Positions 10,319-21,600 of a DNA stretch of 33,342 nucleotides are shown one piece after another. The position numbers and the translations under genes are program-made. Below the pieces are notes generated by a model that worked only from the letters and a program-made list of their open reading frames with translations, had not been told where the DNA came from and made no database searches. The DNA is taken from assembly GCA_001662425.1 (NCBI GenBank), contig BDDC01000048.1, forward strand, positions 64,984-98,325. Direction: 5' to 3'. This DNA is from Chlamydomonas sphaeroides (Eukaryota; Chlorophyta; Chlorophyceae; Chlamydomonadales; Chlamydomonadaceae). How positions within the stretch are numbered: position 1 is the stretch's first letter; each line of letters opens with the position of its first letter.

Positions 10319-13300
10319 GCAGGAGCCTGCGGCGGCGGCGGTGGTGGAGTCTCGAGGAGAACGGCAGAACGGCAGGGAGAGGAGCGCGCGGCGCGGCGCT
10401 GCGGTGCAGCGGCTCGAGCCCGTAAGTGGATCAGCACCCGGGCAAGCAAGCCGCTGGCGCCTCCGGGGCGCGGCGTCTGGCGCCTCGCGTCAGCCGTGCT
10501 GGGCGCGCCGCGGTTTGGCGCCGCGCAGCGACGCAACGCCCCAGCTCTTGCGCTTCGAGCAGCAATGGCGGGCAGCGCGGTCCCAGCCAGGCCGGTAACC
10601 ATGGCCGCGGGCTGCCCTCACGGGCTGCTCTCGCACTGTGGCTCGCACCGCCAAGAGGAGCCCAGGTCAGGGGGCCGCGCTTCTGCGAACAGCTCGGCCC
10701 AGCGCATGTGCGGTGCGCGGCCTCGGCGGCCGGCTACGGCAGCGCAGCGCAGCTGTGGACACTCGGCGCCGGCATGCAGGGGCGTCCGTCGCCTTGGCGG
10801 GCGTGCAGGGCCCGATCGACTGGCAGCCCGTCCCTCTGGAGGTCAGACATGAGTCCCCTCCTTGAGGAGGTCAGACACGAGCCCCGTCCTTGCTGGAGCT
10901 GCGGTGGGGGGCGTGCACAGCGCAGAGCCCTGTGTCGGCGCGTGTCGTTGATTTGAAGCAGCGATGGCATGGGCGCGCTGGCAGAGGCCGGGTCGGACCG
11001 GCTGAGAGCCCAGCGCCCAGGAAGGCAGGCAGGAGCCCCGCATCAGGGGCGGTGGGCCGGTCGGTGGCGCCACCCCCAATAACGGCCGCCGCGGGGCCTT
11101 GGACCCCCGCCACAGCCGCGGTGGCGGCGGCGTCGGCTACGCGTGGCGCCGTCGTCGCGGCACCTGAGGCGCGGCCCAGCTGGCGCGGCGCGCCCTTGTT
11201 TGTTTGGTTTGTGGTGTCGGTTGGTAGTTGGTAGGAGGGAGGCAAGGGGCCGCGGGGAGGCGCTGTCCGGACAAGCTGGTGGTGCCGCTGAGCCGGTGTG
11301 AAGTTATGCGGTCACGCGCGGACGGGCGGGGCCGAGTCGCCGCCGCCCGCGCGTGCGCCTGTCGCAAGGACGACCAAGGTATGCTGCGAGAGATCTTTTG
11401 GCCGAGTCATATTGTCTCCTCTTGGGTTGTGTCCTGTTGGGATGAGCTGCCATATTTCATCTGCGCGGCTGCCCGCTTTTGCGAGCGCATCTGACTGAGC
11501 AAGCTTATTTCCCGCTGTGCCGCGCAACCGCGCTGCCAGCGGGGGCCGCTCGCGGGCGGGGTTGGGACGTTGCCGCCGCCGGTGTGAGGCACTGTCCTAC
11601 TCTCGGGCAGCGACGGATTGAGGGAGGGCCGTCACAGAAACAGAAGAATGCGCTGGGATGAGGGGTCCGGTGTTCGGTTGGGCGTGTGTCGGTGCGGCCG
11701 CGCTGCTGCCTTTGATGGTGGCGCCTGCGCGGCCGGCTCGTTGCAGTCCGGTCCGGGCGAGAGCGTGACCACGGTTGGTCCGGGTATGCGGAGGGCATGG
11801 AGCTGCCAACAAAACTATCAGAGAGGGGCGGCATGGGGTGTCGATGCACGCCCCACCCCATGCCTGGACCGCGCCATTCAATATTGCCCGCCGCCCGAGC
11901 TGACGGTGGGCAGGGTAGGGTGTGTGTATGCGAGTGGCTGTCCGACTGACACGTGCGTGGATCACTGTGCGTGGCGTGAGTAGGGAGCGGGGTCGTGGCC
12001 TGGTGCCGCAGCCCACCCGTGTGCTCATCCGTAGGCGAGTTGCTGCGGGAGTTCCACCCTTAGACCAGCTGTGTGCTGCCGCCCTAAAGGCGGTGGCGTG
12101 TCGGGCTCCGCGCGTTGACGCGCCGCTGGCCTTGCGGCCCTGTGTGGCGCCGCGGCCCTTGGGCCCCCAGTGCGCGCCCCTTTGTGTGTGCGTCTTTTGC
12201 CTCTGCCTACCAACACCTCGTTTGGTTTCGTTGCCGAAACCAACGGGACTCTTTTGCGCGTGCCTTGATGTCATGTGGCGTGTTCGCGCGTGTGTTGCGT
12301 GTCCATCATAACTCTCGGCCGTGTGGTTCGCATGTCGCGACAGCCTGGCCCCGGCGCACCCGTGAAGAAGGCTGCGTGTGTCTACCGGCCGGTCGCCGAG
12401 TGCTGTCCTGCCATGTTGGGCCGGGTCTGGCCGGTTGGGCGCGTCCTGGTGATAGGGGGGTTAGCTGCGCGCAAGTTGCCGTTTACGCGCGCTTGTCGAG
12501 GATTGGCATAGCTGTAGCTCTGTAGCGTGCTCGTGGGCGTCCCGGTTGAACAATTGTGTGCGTGCCTGTGCCCGACGTCACCGTACATGTGTGTCCGCGT
12601 GGTCTGTGTGTGTGCGTGTGCGTGTGTTCCTTTCGCTCGACGTCGAGTCACAATTGTGAGCCTGCGGCCGGCCGCACCCCGACCAGGGGCGGCTGATGGG
12701 CTGCCGTCGCCGTATGCCTCAGCATTCGCGCGCCCATACGCCGTGGGCCCTGGCGGCCCTCGCTATATTTGTAATGACAGATGATGGAAGAGGGGCCCCT
12801 GGATCCTGGCCCACGACCCTTTGCCTTCGAACTGCTCCGTATATGATCGAGGAAGCCCAGGGAGACCCTCTGGAGGAGGAGCAGGGAGGAGCCAGCAGCC
12901 AGGCGAGTAAGAACGCAAGTCGTGGAGGCAGTGGGGCACCATTCCACTGCGCTCGGCCCACGCTCTTGCCTTTCTGCGCTACCTTTCCGCTACGCTTTGC
13001 TCACCGGCGAGACAGTGAGATCGCCGGAAGCGGTGGCATCCGTGATAGCTGTGCCTTGCAGCGAAATGTAGAAGCAGCGAGCACGAGCAGCAGCGCGTTG
13101 TGCACGTGACGGCCAACGCCTTGGCCCTTGGGCCAGTGGGTGACGTGGGCGCGGGGGCGAAGGGGCGCGGATGCGTGGAGTGTGGGTGGGTGGGGTGGGT
13201 GGGGGTGGGGGCGCTCGGGTGCGTGTGCCTGTGTAGCGCGGGAGCAGCAAATTTGCCTCGCTCTAGCTTCACCACATTTAGGGTTGCATCAGTACGCCTG

Positions 13301-13657
13301 CGGGACGCTGCTCAATTCGGCCAAGAACAGCACCAAGAAGCACAGCGAAATTGCATGCTTGTTGCCGCGATCGCTGCCCTTGAGACCTAGCTTAGGCTCA
13401 CATTATACCTTGCTTACATCTCAGCTGTCAAGCGCGAGCTTGGTACCCGGAATGCCTGTCGGCGGGTTGTGCTCTGCGAGGCAAGTGCAAAAGCGCCTCC
13501 GCGTGCAACGCTGCTGGTCACATGATCAACAAAGAAGCGGCCTCTGGTTTCCCGCACTCGCTGGCGGCAAGCGTTTGCTTGCACGGGCTTGCATGCGTTG
13601 CCATGACCTCACACCGCTCGCCGCTTCCTGCCCCGTCTCAGGTGGCGAGCGCTTGAC
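10319..13657. other. Gene-poor stretch, no supportable coding sequence
   Basis: There are open frames on both strands, but none shows protein-like composition or splice signals that link into a gene. Contents: an imperfect tandem duplication of about 28 bp at 10841-10895 (AGGTCAGACAYGAG units), a GT-rich microsatellite at 12588-12640, a G-rich run at 13180-13225, and one TGTAA at 12770-12774 that is rather far to serve the gene ending at 10318. The right end should include the promoter and 5' UTR of the gene starting at 13658. Confidence 0.6.
10841..10895. repeat. Imperfect tandem duplication, about 28-bp unit
   Basis: Two adjacent copies begin AGGTCAGACATGAGTCCC and AGGTCAGACACGAGCCCC, and both continue with related CTCCTTG/GTCCTTG sequence. 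No function is evident. Confidence 0.8.
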
Positions 13658-16006
13658 ATGGCATCCCAGCTTCTGTGCCCGCTGCACCAGCGCCAGCTGG
13701 CTGCGGCGCGCCAACGCCGACACCACCCGGGCCCGGCCTGCCGCGCCCTTGCCCTCAGCCGCCTGCCCCAACCCCCTCAACTAGCCACGGCCCGCGGCCG
13801 CCGCCGCGGCCCCAACCCGCCGTCCGCGCTTAGCCCCACCGCCGCGCTCTTCGCCGCCGTGTCCGCCAGCTCCTCCGCGCTCGGCGCGCCAGCATCGGCG
13901 CCATTGCTCAGCCCGGGCATCGCCACCTTGGTCGCGCTGCTTCCAGCGCTGGGGACCTTCATACTCTGCACCGCGGCCGCTGTCTTCCTAATCGCATCGC
14001 TGCCGGCGGTGTGGGCCATGGCGCGAGCCGCGTCGCGTGCGGAGCGGCTGATGGCTTCGGTCGAGGCCGAGCTGCCCGACACGGTGGCCGCGCTGCGGCT
14101 GTCGGGCATGGAGGTGACCGACTGCATCCAGGTGCGTCCGTACCTCCGTACACCCGTACACCCGTTCCTCCGTTACCGATTCGTACACATCCGCAAGTGC
14201 GTTCGCCACGACATTCCTTCTATGCGTGTTGGCGCCCCGCGTCGCACTGAGCCCCGCCAGTTTTGCACGCCGCCCTCCCTTATGATAACACCCTCGCGAC
14301 GACCACTTTTACCACACCTGCATCGCAGTCGCTGCGATCCGCCCTTTTCGTGATCCGTCCTTCACGTGATGCTCCCACGTGCCGCAGGAGCTGGGCGCGC
14401 TGGGCGGCGAGCTGACGGCCGGGGTGCGCTCCGCCGCCGCGCTGGCGGGCATGGCGGAGGCGGGCGTGCGGGGCGGCCTGGCGGCGGCGGACGGCGCGGT
14501 GCGGGGCCACTTGGTGCCGGCCGTGAGCCAGGCGGAGAGCAGCGCCCGCGGTGAGCCGGGAACTAGTCATACCATGCTCATGCACTGGGCTCCTGTAAGG
14601 TCATTGCATGCTCATGCACTATGCGCATGTGCCGTGCCAGTGTGTCGTGCCGGTAGATGTCCGTGCTGCCTTGCGTTGCCTCGCTGCACGCCCTCGTCCC
14701 TCATCGCGCACGACACGGCGTACGGCGTACGACACGCTACGGCGTACGGCACTCTGCAGCCCAGCCGCGCTCGCCGCCACCCCTGGTCCGTAAATCTGCC
14801 GCAGAGGCGGCCGCAGCCCGCGCGCCTTGTATTGATTCTATCGACACCGCGTAGATTTCAATCAATAGAATGAATCGAAGCTCTCGACTACTCGGATGAT
14901 AGCGCTGGGGCCCCGCAGCCCGCGGCGCCGCTGCGCCTGCGCCGTGTCCTTCCTGGCCCCACCCGCACTCTGTCGCCCAAGGTGCTCACCCCTCCCTCCC
15001 CTTCCCTGACCCCTCCCTGCACAGCCGCCGTGGAGCAGCGACTGGTGGTGAACGCGGCGCTGCCGTACGCCGCCGCGCCGTTGGTGGCCCAGGCGGCGGT
15101 CGCCACTCGCACTGGCGTGCGGCGGCTGCGGCTGGCGCTGGCGGTTGGGCGGCTGGCGAGCATCGCTGTGTCGGTGAGCCGCGACTTGGCCCGTGTTGTC
15201 TAATGATGTGCATTGTAGCGATTGCGACTAGGGTTGTAACCATCGTTCATGTATACATTTTATGTAAGAACGTTGACATATAATGTGTGGCCAGCTGTGT
15301 CGTTCGTGATACAGATGAACAGTGTTATCGTTCTGCGGCTGGCGCACGACAGAAGCTGCCGTGCCTGGCCCTGGCCGCGAGCAGCTGGGGCGCTGCGCCG
15401 CTCGAGTGAGGGCCAGGAGCGTTGGGCCGCCCGATGGCGCCGTCGGTGTGACGAGCCGGGCTAGCTGGCGCCTCACACTCGCCCGGCGGCTCCACGCTCC
15501 GGCCGTGCCCATATAAGCCGGCCCACACACCCAGCTGTGCGCCCTAGCCCCCTCCATCCCTCCCTGCACAGCGCTCTGCACCTACCCTACCCTACCCTAC
15601 CCCTGCGCCCGCCCTCCCCGGCTCTCGCTGTCCGGTCCCGCAGGCCGGCCGCTCGTTGCGCGGCGCAATCGAGCGGCGAGCCGCCGACGTGGCCTCCTCC
15701 TCCTCCTCCTCCCCTTCCTCCGCCTCGGCCGCGTACGCAACCGCAGCCGCGGCCGCCGCGGCCGCAGGCAGCTACGACGACTACGAGGGCGGCGGCGGCG
15801 GCGGCGGCGCGCTAGGGGCAGCGCAGGTGGCACGCTTCGCCGCCGCCGGCGTGGGCCCGGCGGCGGCCGCGGGCTTCAAGGGCGCGGCGGCGGCGGCGGC
15901 GGCCGCCTCGGCCGCCTCGGCGGCGGCGGAGGCGGCGGAGCTGAGCGCTCAGCTGGAGACTCTGAAGCGGCAGCTGCGGGAGCAGGGCCGCGGGCGGCAG
16001 CGCTGA
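13658..16006 (+). CDS. Putative plastid membrane protein of unknown function, DUF948-like (4 exons)
   Basis: Exons: 13658-14131, 14388-14550, 15025-15173 and 15644-16006. All junctions are GT-AG and the phases agree, giving 382 aa. Residues 1-50 are Arg/Ala/Pro-rich without acids (transit-peptide-like). A hydrophobic segment near residues 85-125 (TLVALLPALGTFILCTAAAV, then FLIASLPAVW) should span a membrane. It is followed by a helix with AERLMASVEAELPDTVAAL and RLSGMEVTDCIQELGALGGE, then LTAGVRSAAALAGMAEAGVR. This order (membrane helix, then ELPxTxAxxRLSGxExxDxxxELxxLxxExxxGVRS) matches a conserved plant and algal plastid family related to bacterial DUF948 proteins, whose function is unknown to me. 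The last exon adds Ala/Gly/Ser low complexity and a short coiled-coil-like end (LSAQLETLKRQLREQ). ATG 13658 is the first start that gives a transit-like extension. Confidence 0.78.
14831..14875. repeat. Short inverted repeat in an intron
   Basis: Arms ATTGATTCTAT (14831-14841) and ATAGAATGAAT (14865-14875) pair at 10 of 11 positions around a 23-base loop. They lie in the intron 14551-15024, in an AT-rich patch. This could be the remnant of a tiny inverted-repeat element. Confidence 0.5.
15580..15603 (+). repeat. CCTAC pentamer repeat in a pyrimidine tract
   Basis: About four copies of CCTAC lie just upstream of the acceptor at 15643. They resemble telomeric CCCTA on one strand, but they most likely form the polypyrimidine tract of this intron. 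Confidence 0.75.
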
Positions 16007-17962
16007 TGAGTGGGGGCGTAGGGTGCGGCGAGCGCATGGCCGCGGGCGGGCGGCAGCGGTGAGCTGAAGCACCGGGAGGCACCGGAGGTGGGTCTGCCTG
16101 GCAGCCGAGCAAGCAGGTGGCAGGTACCAGATCTGAGTGGGCGGCGGCAGCAGCGGAGGCCTCCGAGGGCGGCAGCGCTGAGCGGCGGGGGAGGTGCGGC
16201 GAGGGCTGAGGCTGGCGGGCGAGAGGGAGGTGCGGGGGGGTATGACGGCTGGGAGGGCGGCGGCGGGCTGGGGCTGCGGCGGCCTCCGAGGGCGGCAGCA
16301 GGCGCGGGGTCGCGGCAGCGGCACTGGATGCGGCGGCCACGCTCGGTAGCTTGGTGGGTTGAGTGGCTATGGATGCGCATGCGAGGCACTGCGCCTCACA
16401 TGCCCTGGGTGCGGTCGGACAAGTATCGTACTGGATCAGGATGGGCGGCCGCAGTGAGGCGCGAGCGAGGCAGAGCCGCCGCGGGGGTGGTGCCTGCGGA
16501 GACGGCCCCTGCCGGCGGCTGCCTGTGCGGCGGCGGGCGCTCCCACAGCGGCGGCTGCGCGGCTGGGGCGCCGGCAGCGGCACTGTTGGGCCGGGCACTG
16601 CGGCGCCTTGGTCGCTGCTGTGCATGATGAGGGCGGCGCGTGCTGGCTCGGTTGAGCGTTCTCGGAGGCGGCGCCGCGGCAGCCAACATGACAGCGCCTG
16701 GGTTCTTGCTAGTGCCCGCGCGCCCGAGGGAGGGGCCAGCCGGAGGCCGAGATAGGCCGACACAGGCCGACAAGCAGGTTTGGGGAGCGAACGGACGGAG
16801 GAGGACCCAGGGGAAGGGCTGAGCGGCAATGTCGTGGGGGCCGGGGGTAGCGCACGGCGAGGGGCGGCCGTGTCGCACGTGCGGCGGCGACCAGGCGGAC
16901 AGCCACACAGCTGGCCAGCCGGACAGCCACCTGGGGGGGGAGAGCGAAGGGGGGATCGCACGGGGGCCGGTAGGCCTGGCCCGCTGGGCCCCGCTGGGCA
17001 CACCAGCGCTAGCGGGCTGGGCGGCTACCGGACAGCTCGGGGGGCGGCAGGGGGCATTGGGGAGCTATGAAGGGCAGCTGGATGGCTGGGGCGATATGGC
17101 GATGTGGCGTTACGGGCTGGCCGGTGCGGGGCGGCGTACAGGTGCGTGACGCTAGCCGGCCACACACGAGTTACGGCCGAGGGAGGGACTGCGCAGCAGC
17201 CCGAGGTTGCAGCGTGGCACCGCTATATATTGCATGGCTGGCGCAGGGGCGATACCGTACTGAGGCCATGTACGCCGTACTGGGGCGATGCCGTACTGGG
17301 GCGACACTGGTCGGTGGACGGAGGACTACTTCTATTCCGGAGCCTCACGTAGCAAGCCTGCGGCTTGTGTGGTTGGTGTGCCTTCGGCAAATTCAGGCAT
17401 GAAGACCGGTGGCCATAGAGACACGCGGAGACACGCGTGTTACAAGCTAGAACGTGCTCGCCAGTTTGTACATACGATATCCTCTCACCATGCCGCTAAT
17501 TGCTCGATGCGCACGTGCCTCACCCCATCCGAAGCCTGCTGTGTTCCGTAAGTAAGTTGCAACAGCATGCACGGGGTCCATTCAGCCAGCCGCTAGCCAG
17601 CCGTGCAACACACAGCCTTGGCGCATGCAACTATCGTATAACATGGCCATACATCTGAACAGGTACCGTCAGCACCACATACTAGCGCAACATGCTGCTG
17701 CCTGAACGTATCCCCAGTTGCTTGGTGAATTAGGAGGATGAATAGAATTTGACCAGCCAATACTTTATCAAAACCTGTAGCAGCATATGATAATGCCTGT
17801 CCTCTGGCATACAACCGTGGCTATAAGGCCAGCGATAGGGCACAAGGGCAGTGAAAGCGCTGCACGGAGGAGTAGGCGGCGAAGTAAATACTTGTGTCGC
17901 GCCCAGAGGTCAAGTGTGGCCGGAAGGGGAGAAACCCTGCCGGCCCGGGGTAACGCTACGGG
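16007..17962. other. No supportable gene; G-rich then lower-GC flank of the gap
   Basis: The first part is GC-rich and would include the 3' UTR of the upstream gene, although I see no TGTAA. Two related segments with GGCCTCCGAGGGCGGCAGC lie at about 16156-16174 and 16280-16298. Short repeats with CCGTACTG and GGGGCGAT lie around 17245-17310. From about 17390 the base composition drops in GC up to the gap. No ORF here looks coding. Confidence 0.6.
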
Positions 17963-18821
17963 NNNNNNNNNNNNNNNNNNNNNNNNNNNNNNNNNNNNNN
18001 NNNNNNNNNNNNNNNNNNNNNNNNNNNNNNNNNNNNNNNNNNNNNNNNNNNNNNNNNNNNNNNNNNNNNNNNNNNNNNNNNNNNNNNNNNNNNNNNNNNN
18101 NNNNNNNNNNNNNNNNNNNNNNNNNNNNNNNNNNNNNNNNNNNNNNNNNNNNNNNNNNNNNNNNNNNNNNNNNNNNNNNNNNNNNNNNNNNNNNNNNNNN
18201 NNNNNNNNNNNNNNNNNNNNNNNNNNNNNNNNNNNNNNNNNNNNNNNNNNNNNNNNNNNNNNNNNNNNNNNNNNNNNNNNNNNNNNNNNNNNNNNNNNNN
18301 NNNNNNNNNNNNNNNNNNNNNNNNNNNNNNNNNNNNNNNNNNNNNNNNNNNNNNNNNNNNNNNNNNNNNNNNNNNNNNNNNNNNNNNNNNNNNNNNNNNN
18401 NNNNNNNNNNNNNNNNNNNNNNNNNNNNNNNNNNNNNNNNNNNNNNNNNNNNNNNNNNNNNNNNNNNNNNNNNNNNNNNNNNNNNNNNNNNNNNNNNNNN
18501 NNNNNNNNNNNNNNNNNNNNNNNNNNNNNNNNNNNNNNNNNNNNNNNNNNNNNNNNNNNNNNNNNNNNNNNNNNNNNNNNNNNNNNNNNNNNNNNNNNNN
18601 NNNNNNNNNNNNNNNNNNNNNNNNNNNNNNNNNNNNNNNNNNNNNNNNNNNNNNNNNNNNNNNNNNNNNNNNNNNNNNNNNNNNNNNNNNNNNNNNNNNN
18701 NNNNNNNNNNNNNNNNNNNNNNNNNNNNNNNNNNNNNNNNNNNNNNNNNNNNNNNNNNNNNNNNNNNNNNNNNNNNNNNNNNNNNNNNNNNNNNNNNNNN
18801 NNNNNNNNNNNNNNNNNNNNN
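17963..18821. other. Assembly gap (run of N, 859 bases)
   Basis: The bases are unknown. The gap separates the genic left half from the retroelement block. The coding frame on its right side is open up to the gap edge, so part of that ORF is missing. Confidence 1.
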
Positions 18822-18823
18822 AT

Positions 18824-20952
18824 AGCCTGAGCCCTAGGTTTGGAGCGCGCGCACTACGACAGCGTCGCAACACGTGCGACACGCCTGGCTACGATAGCCC
18901 ACCTCTGTCAACGTCTTCTGAGGACTTCACGTACCTCCTTTTGTGCCCTTCTATGCACCCGAGTACGGCCCCGCAGTTCGGCGCCAACAAACCAACCGCC
19001 ATTGACGACGCAATGGACGTTCGTTACAGCCAGCCCAGCGACTACGATCCAGCCCTGGCCAACAACCCTCATCAAGAACGAGGGCGAAATGCTGCCCGTT
19101 TACTTCTGGCAGCTGGCGGCCGCGACGGCCACGAGCACGATGACGAACGTGCTGCCTTCACCTATGAGCCCCACGCGTGGCGGCGAGCCTGATGCCGCCC
19201 AGTCCGCCACGGACCATCGCGTGGTGATGGCTCTGCTTGCGCTGCGCAAGAGCGGCATCTCGGTCGACGGGATCGACCTCAGCCAGCTGAACCTGGGTGT
19301 GCCGCAGCAGCACTTTCCCCAGCAGCCTCTGCCGCTGCCATTCGTCAACGCTGGCCGGCCTGCCGCTCACGGCGGCTACCATGGCAGCGCTCCCAATGGT
19401 GGACAACATCTTCCGCCGCCTGTGTCGGCGCCCAGCAGCTTGCGCACAGCGGCGGTCCGTGCGCCGCTGCCGCACCAGCTTCACGGCGGCCGCAGCGCCA
19501 CGCCCTATGTGCCCGGCTGCTCCGGCCACTTTGGGCCCAGCCCGTATGTGCCTGGTGGTGGAGCCGGCGCCAGCGGCATGCCATATCTCACGTCGGGGCA
19601 CACTTCCCCTTTGCACAGCGGCGGCACCTCCACCTCCAGCCAGAGCAAGCGCTCCCACCGCGACATCAGCGAGACGCGCTGGCAGTGCCCCTGGTGCTCC
19701 AGCAACTCGCACGACTTCCACTCCTGCGAGTGCTTTCACGATGTGGCCCGCCAGTACGGCTGCGACCTTCGACTGTGTGTCGACCTCGGCTGCATGTCAG
19801 CCGCCTACCCCAACTCGCCGCAAGACTATAGTGATGAGCTGGAGCGGGCCCAGGCAGCATCGTGCCGTGCCCGCGTGTCCGCCGGCTCAGCCAGCCACGT
19901 CGACCCCAGCGACCCCAGAGACCCAGGTGCTCCCTACGACGCAGCAGGCATTGACACCGCTGATTACGAGGACGGTGCAGACAACGAGTACGGTGCCGAG
20001 GAGAGCGGTGCCGTCGAGTACATGGAGTACATCCAGTGCGCCGCCCAGCAGCTGGCCGACGGACGGCTGCTGCTGCAGCCCGCAGCTCAAGCACCGGCAG
20101 CGCGCTTACCGGCACATCGGCGCCGGAGCCCAGGGAGACTCCAGAGCTGCGCTACGGACAACACGTGCTCAGCCGCAGCAGCAAGACGATGTGGCACCCG
20201 ACCATCGTGCATTCGATTGGCTTGATGTCCACGTGTGCATGGTGGTGACGCACAGCCCCAAGGGCAGCAGCCAGTGCCTCGGCTGCCTGTGCGACTTCAA
20301 CGGCGCGCACAACCTGCTGACGTGCCCGCTGATCAGCTTCCTGCTGAAGCTCGTGTCGGCCAAGAACGGCACCCTGGTCGGCGGCTTCACCCGCACCAAG
20401 ATCATCCGCGGCCTGTGCTTCCTCGCGGGCCTGGACGTGCAGCCGCACTCAGTCGAGGAGGCGGAGCAGGAGGAGCCCGTGCTGAAGATGTGCTCGGCGA
20501 CATGGGCCCTCATGTGCAAGCTGTCCGGCTCGTACCCCTTCTCCAGCTTCTGCGCGGAGGCCCGCCGCACGCCCGACCTGGAGGCGTCCGTGCAGCACTG
20601 TGTGGAGCGCGTGCTCAGGAGCACCCCACTGAACGAGGTGATGATCAGCCAGGAGCCGGTGGTGCCCACCAATGACAAGGTGGCAAGCTTCCTTGTCGGA
20701 CACACGCACCAGGCGTGCAAGGGCAGCGAGACACGGATGGAGCTCTTGCGCTCCTACCTGCAGTCGCTGATAGTGCTGATGCTGAGCCGCCTGCCTCTTG
20801 AGGGCATGCTCAGCGTCTACCAGGCGGCCCGGCCCTACACCGACAGCAAGAAGATCGGCGGCGCGTGGCTGCTGACGGCAGAGCAGATGACTGAGGCCGT
20901 CAAGGCCACCTTCCAGAACCGGCCTGGCGTTACCGGAGCCGGCAGCCAGTAG
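18824..20952 (+). pseudogene. CCHC zinc-knuckle ORF of a retroelement (gag-like), entering from the gap, frame-broken
   Basis: Coding character is continuous but changes frame at about 19075 and again between about 20090 and 20230. It enters open from the gap. The first part is Pro/Gly/Ser-rich with repeated PYVPG motifs (about 19505-19565). A canonical CX2CX4HX4C zinc knuckle, CPWCSSNSHDFHSC, lies at 19686-19727, followed by an acidic stretch. After the frame change a second Cys/His cluster, CLGCLCDFNGAHNLLTC, lies at 20275-20325. About 200 further residues follow (TRTKIIRGLCFLAGLDVQ, then LLRSYLQSLIVLMLSRLPLE), ending with TAG at 20950. This looks like a nucleocapsid-type protein. The C-terminal domain is unrecognised. 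It may be the 3' part of a separate element or an accessory ORF of the gypsy-like element that follows. Confidence 0.55.
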
Positions 20953-20976
20953 AGGGCCCTCGGAGCTCTCGGCCGA

Positions 20977-20992
20977 CTGACCCCGGGGTCAG
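20977..20992. repeat. 16-bp perfect palindrome after the gag-like ORF
   Basis: CTGACCCCGGGGTCAG is perfectly self-complementary. It starts 24 bases after the stop codon and is followed by a T-rich stretch (GGTTTTCGTTTGGTTT). It could be a protein-binding or RNA-hairpin site, or chance in GC-rich DNA. Confidence 0.6.
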
Positions 20993-21170
20993 GCGGTTTT
21001 CGTTTGGTTTGCTTTGCGTGTTTTGGTCGGCTTTGTTTCCTCCTTCGCCCTACCCGGGTGGCTTGAGGGCCATATTGCGCACCTATCGGCACCAGAGTTC
21101 AGTCACTTGTCATGGCTTCATTCGGCGTGCTATGGCACGTGTGCCTGTGGTTCCTGTGTTTGGGCGTGCG

Positions 21171-21476
21171 AGTCTTGTCGCTGCTTGCGGCTGCGTGGCC
21201 CTGCTTGAGTTACCCAGCAAACCAGACTGGTCACTGCTGTGCGGTTGTTTGTGAACGGTTGGAAAGCAGTACCCGGTGACCCAGCCTGGTCTTTGCCTGG
21301 GGAAGTTGAGCATTCATGCAGGCGCCCGAGTCTCTGCGGTGCTGTGCTGTTGGGGCAGTCAGTCTTGTCGCTGCTCTCTGCTTGTCCGTTCATTGCACGT
21401 TCCTGGCGGCCCAGCCTGGGTGATGCTGAGGAGTAAGTCGTGTGTTGCTGGCAAACCAGACTGGTCACTGCTGTGC
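21171..21476. repeat. Diverged direct duplication in the inter-ORF region (possible LTR/U3 repeats)
   Basis: An exact 26-bp sequence beginning GCAAACCAGACTGGTCAC occurs at 21217-21242 and 21451-21476. An exact 15-bp sequence, AGTCTTGTCGCTGCT, occurs at 21171-21185 and 21361-21375. CCCAGCCTGG recurs at about 21280 and 21410. The offsets (234 and 190) differ, so the copies have indels. Such repeats are common in LTR U3 or promoter regions. Confidence 0.75.
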
Positions 21477-21600
21477 ATAAATCAAAGGAGCCGCCCCGTC
21501 AGGTGCTGGCCTACCTTTAAGCAACCTGCTTCACTTTGCTGCCTCCTCCTCTCTCTCCTTCCGTCCTCCTTCACCTCCGCTCAGCAAGCTGGCCGCTAGT
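21474..21600 (+). promoter_or_regulatory. Possible promoter/LTR segment upstream of gag
   Basis: A TATA-like GCATAAATCAAAGG directly follows the second 26-bp repeat. A long pyrimidine-rich stretch (21540-21580) comes next, and coding-like sequence begins around 21600. No LTR ends or primer-binding site could be identified. Confidence 0.35.

Noticed and set aside
11505..12651. ORFs such as those at 11597-12274 (minus) and 11922-12525 (plus)
   Set aside because: Composition is Arg/Cys/Thr-rich and differs by frame with no preference. There are no motifs and no splice links to a gene.
13180..13225. G-quadruplex-forming run (GGGTGGGTGGGGTGGG) as a regulatory element
   Set aside because: Such G-runs are common in this GC-rich window, also at 1350-1400 and 5155-5225, and nothing ties this one to a promoter.
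15505..15560. TATA-like ATATAAG inside the third intron of the 13658-16006 gene, as an internal promoter
   Set aside because: No good downstream ATG opens the last exon, and the splice phases support a single four-exon gene.
15580..15603. Interstitial telomere (CCCTA repeats)
   Set aside because: Only about four copies, of a five-base unit that differs from the algal TTTTAGGG telomere. It sits as the pyrimidine tract before an acceptor.
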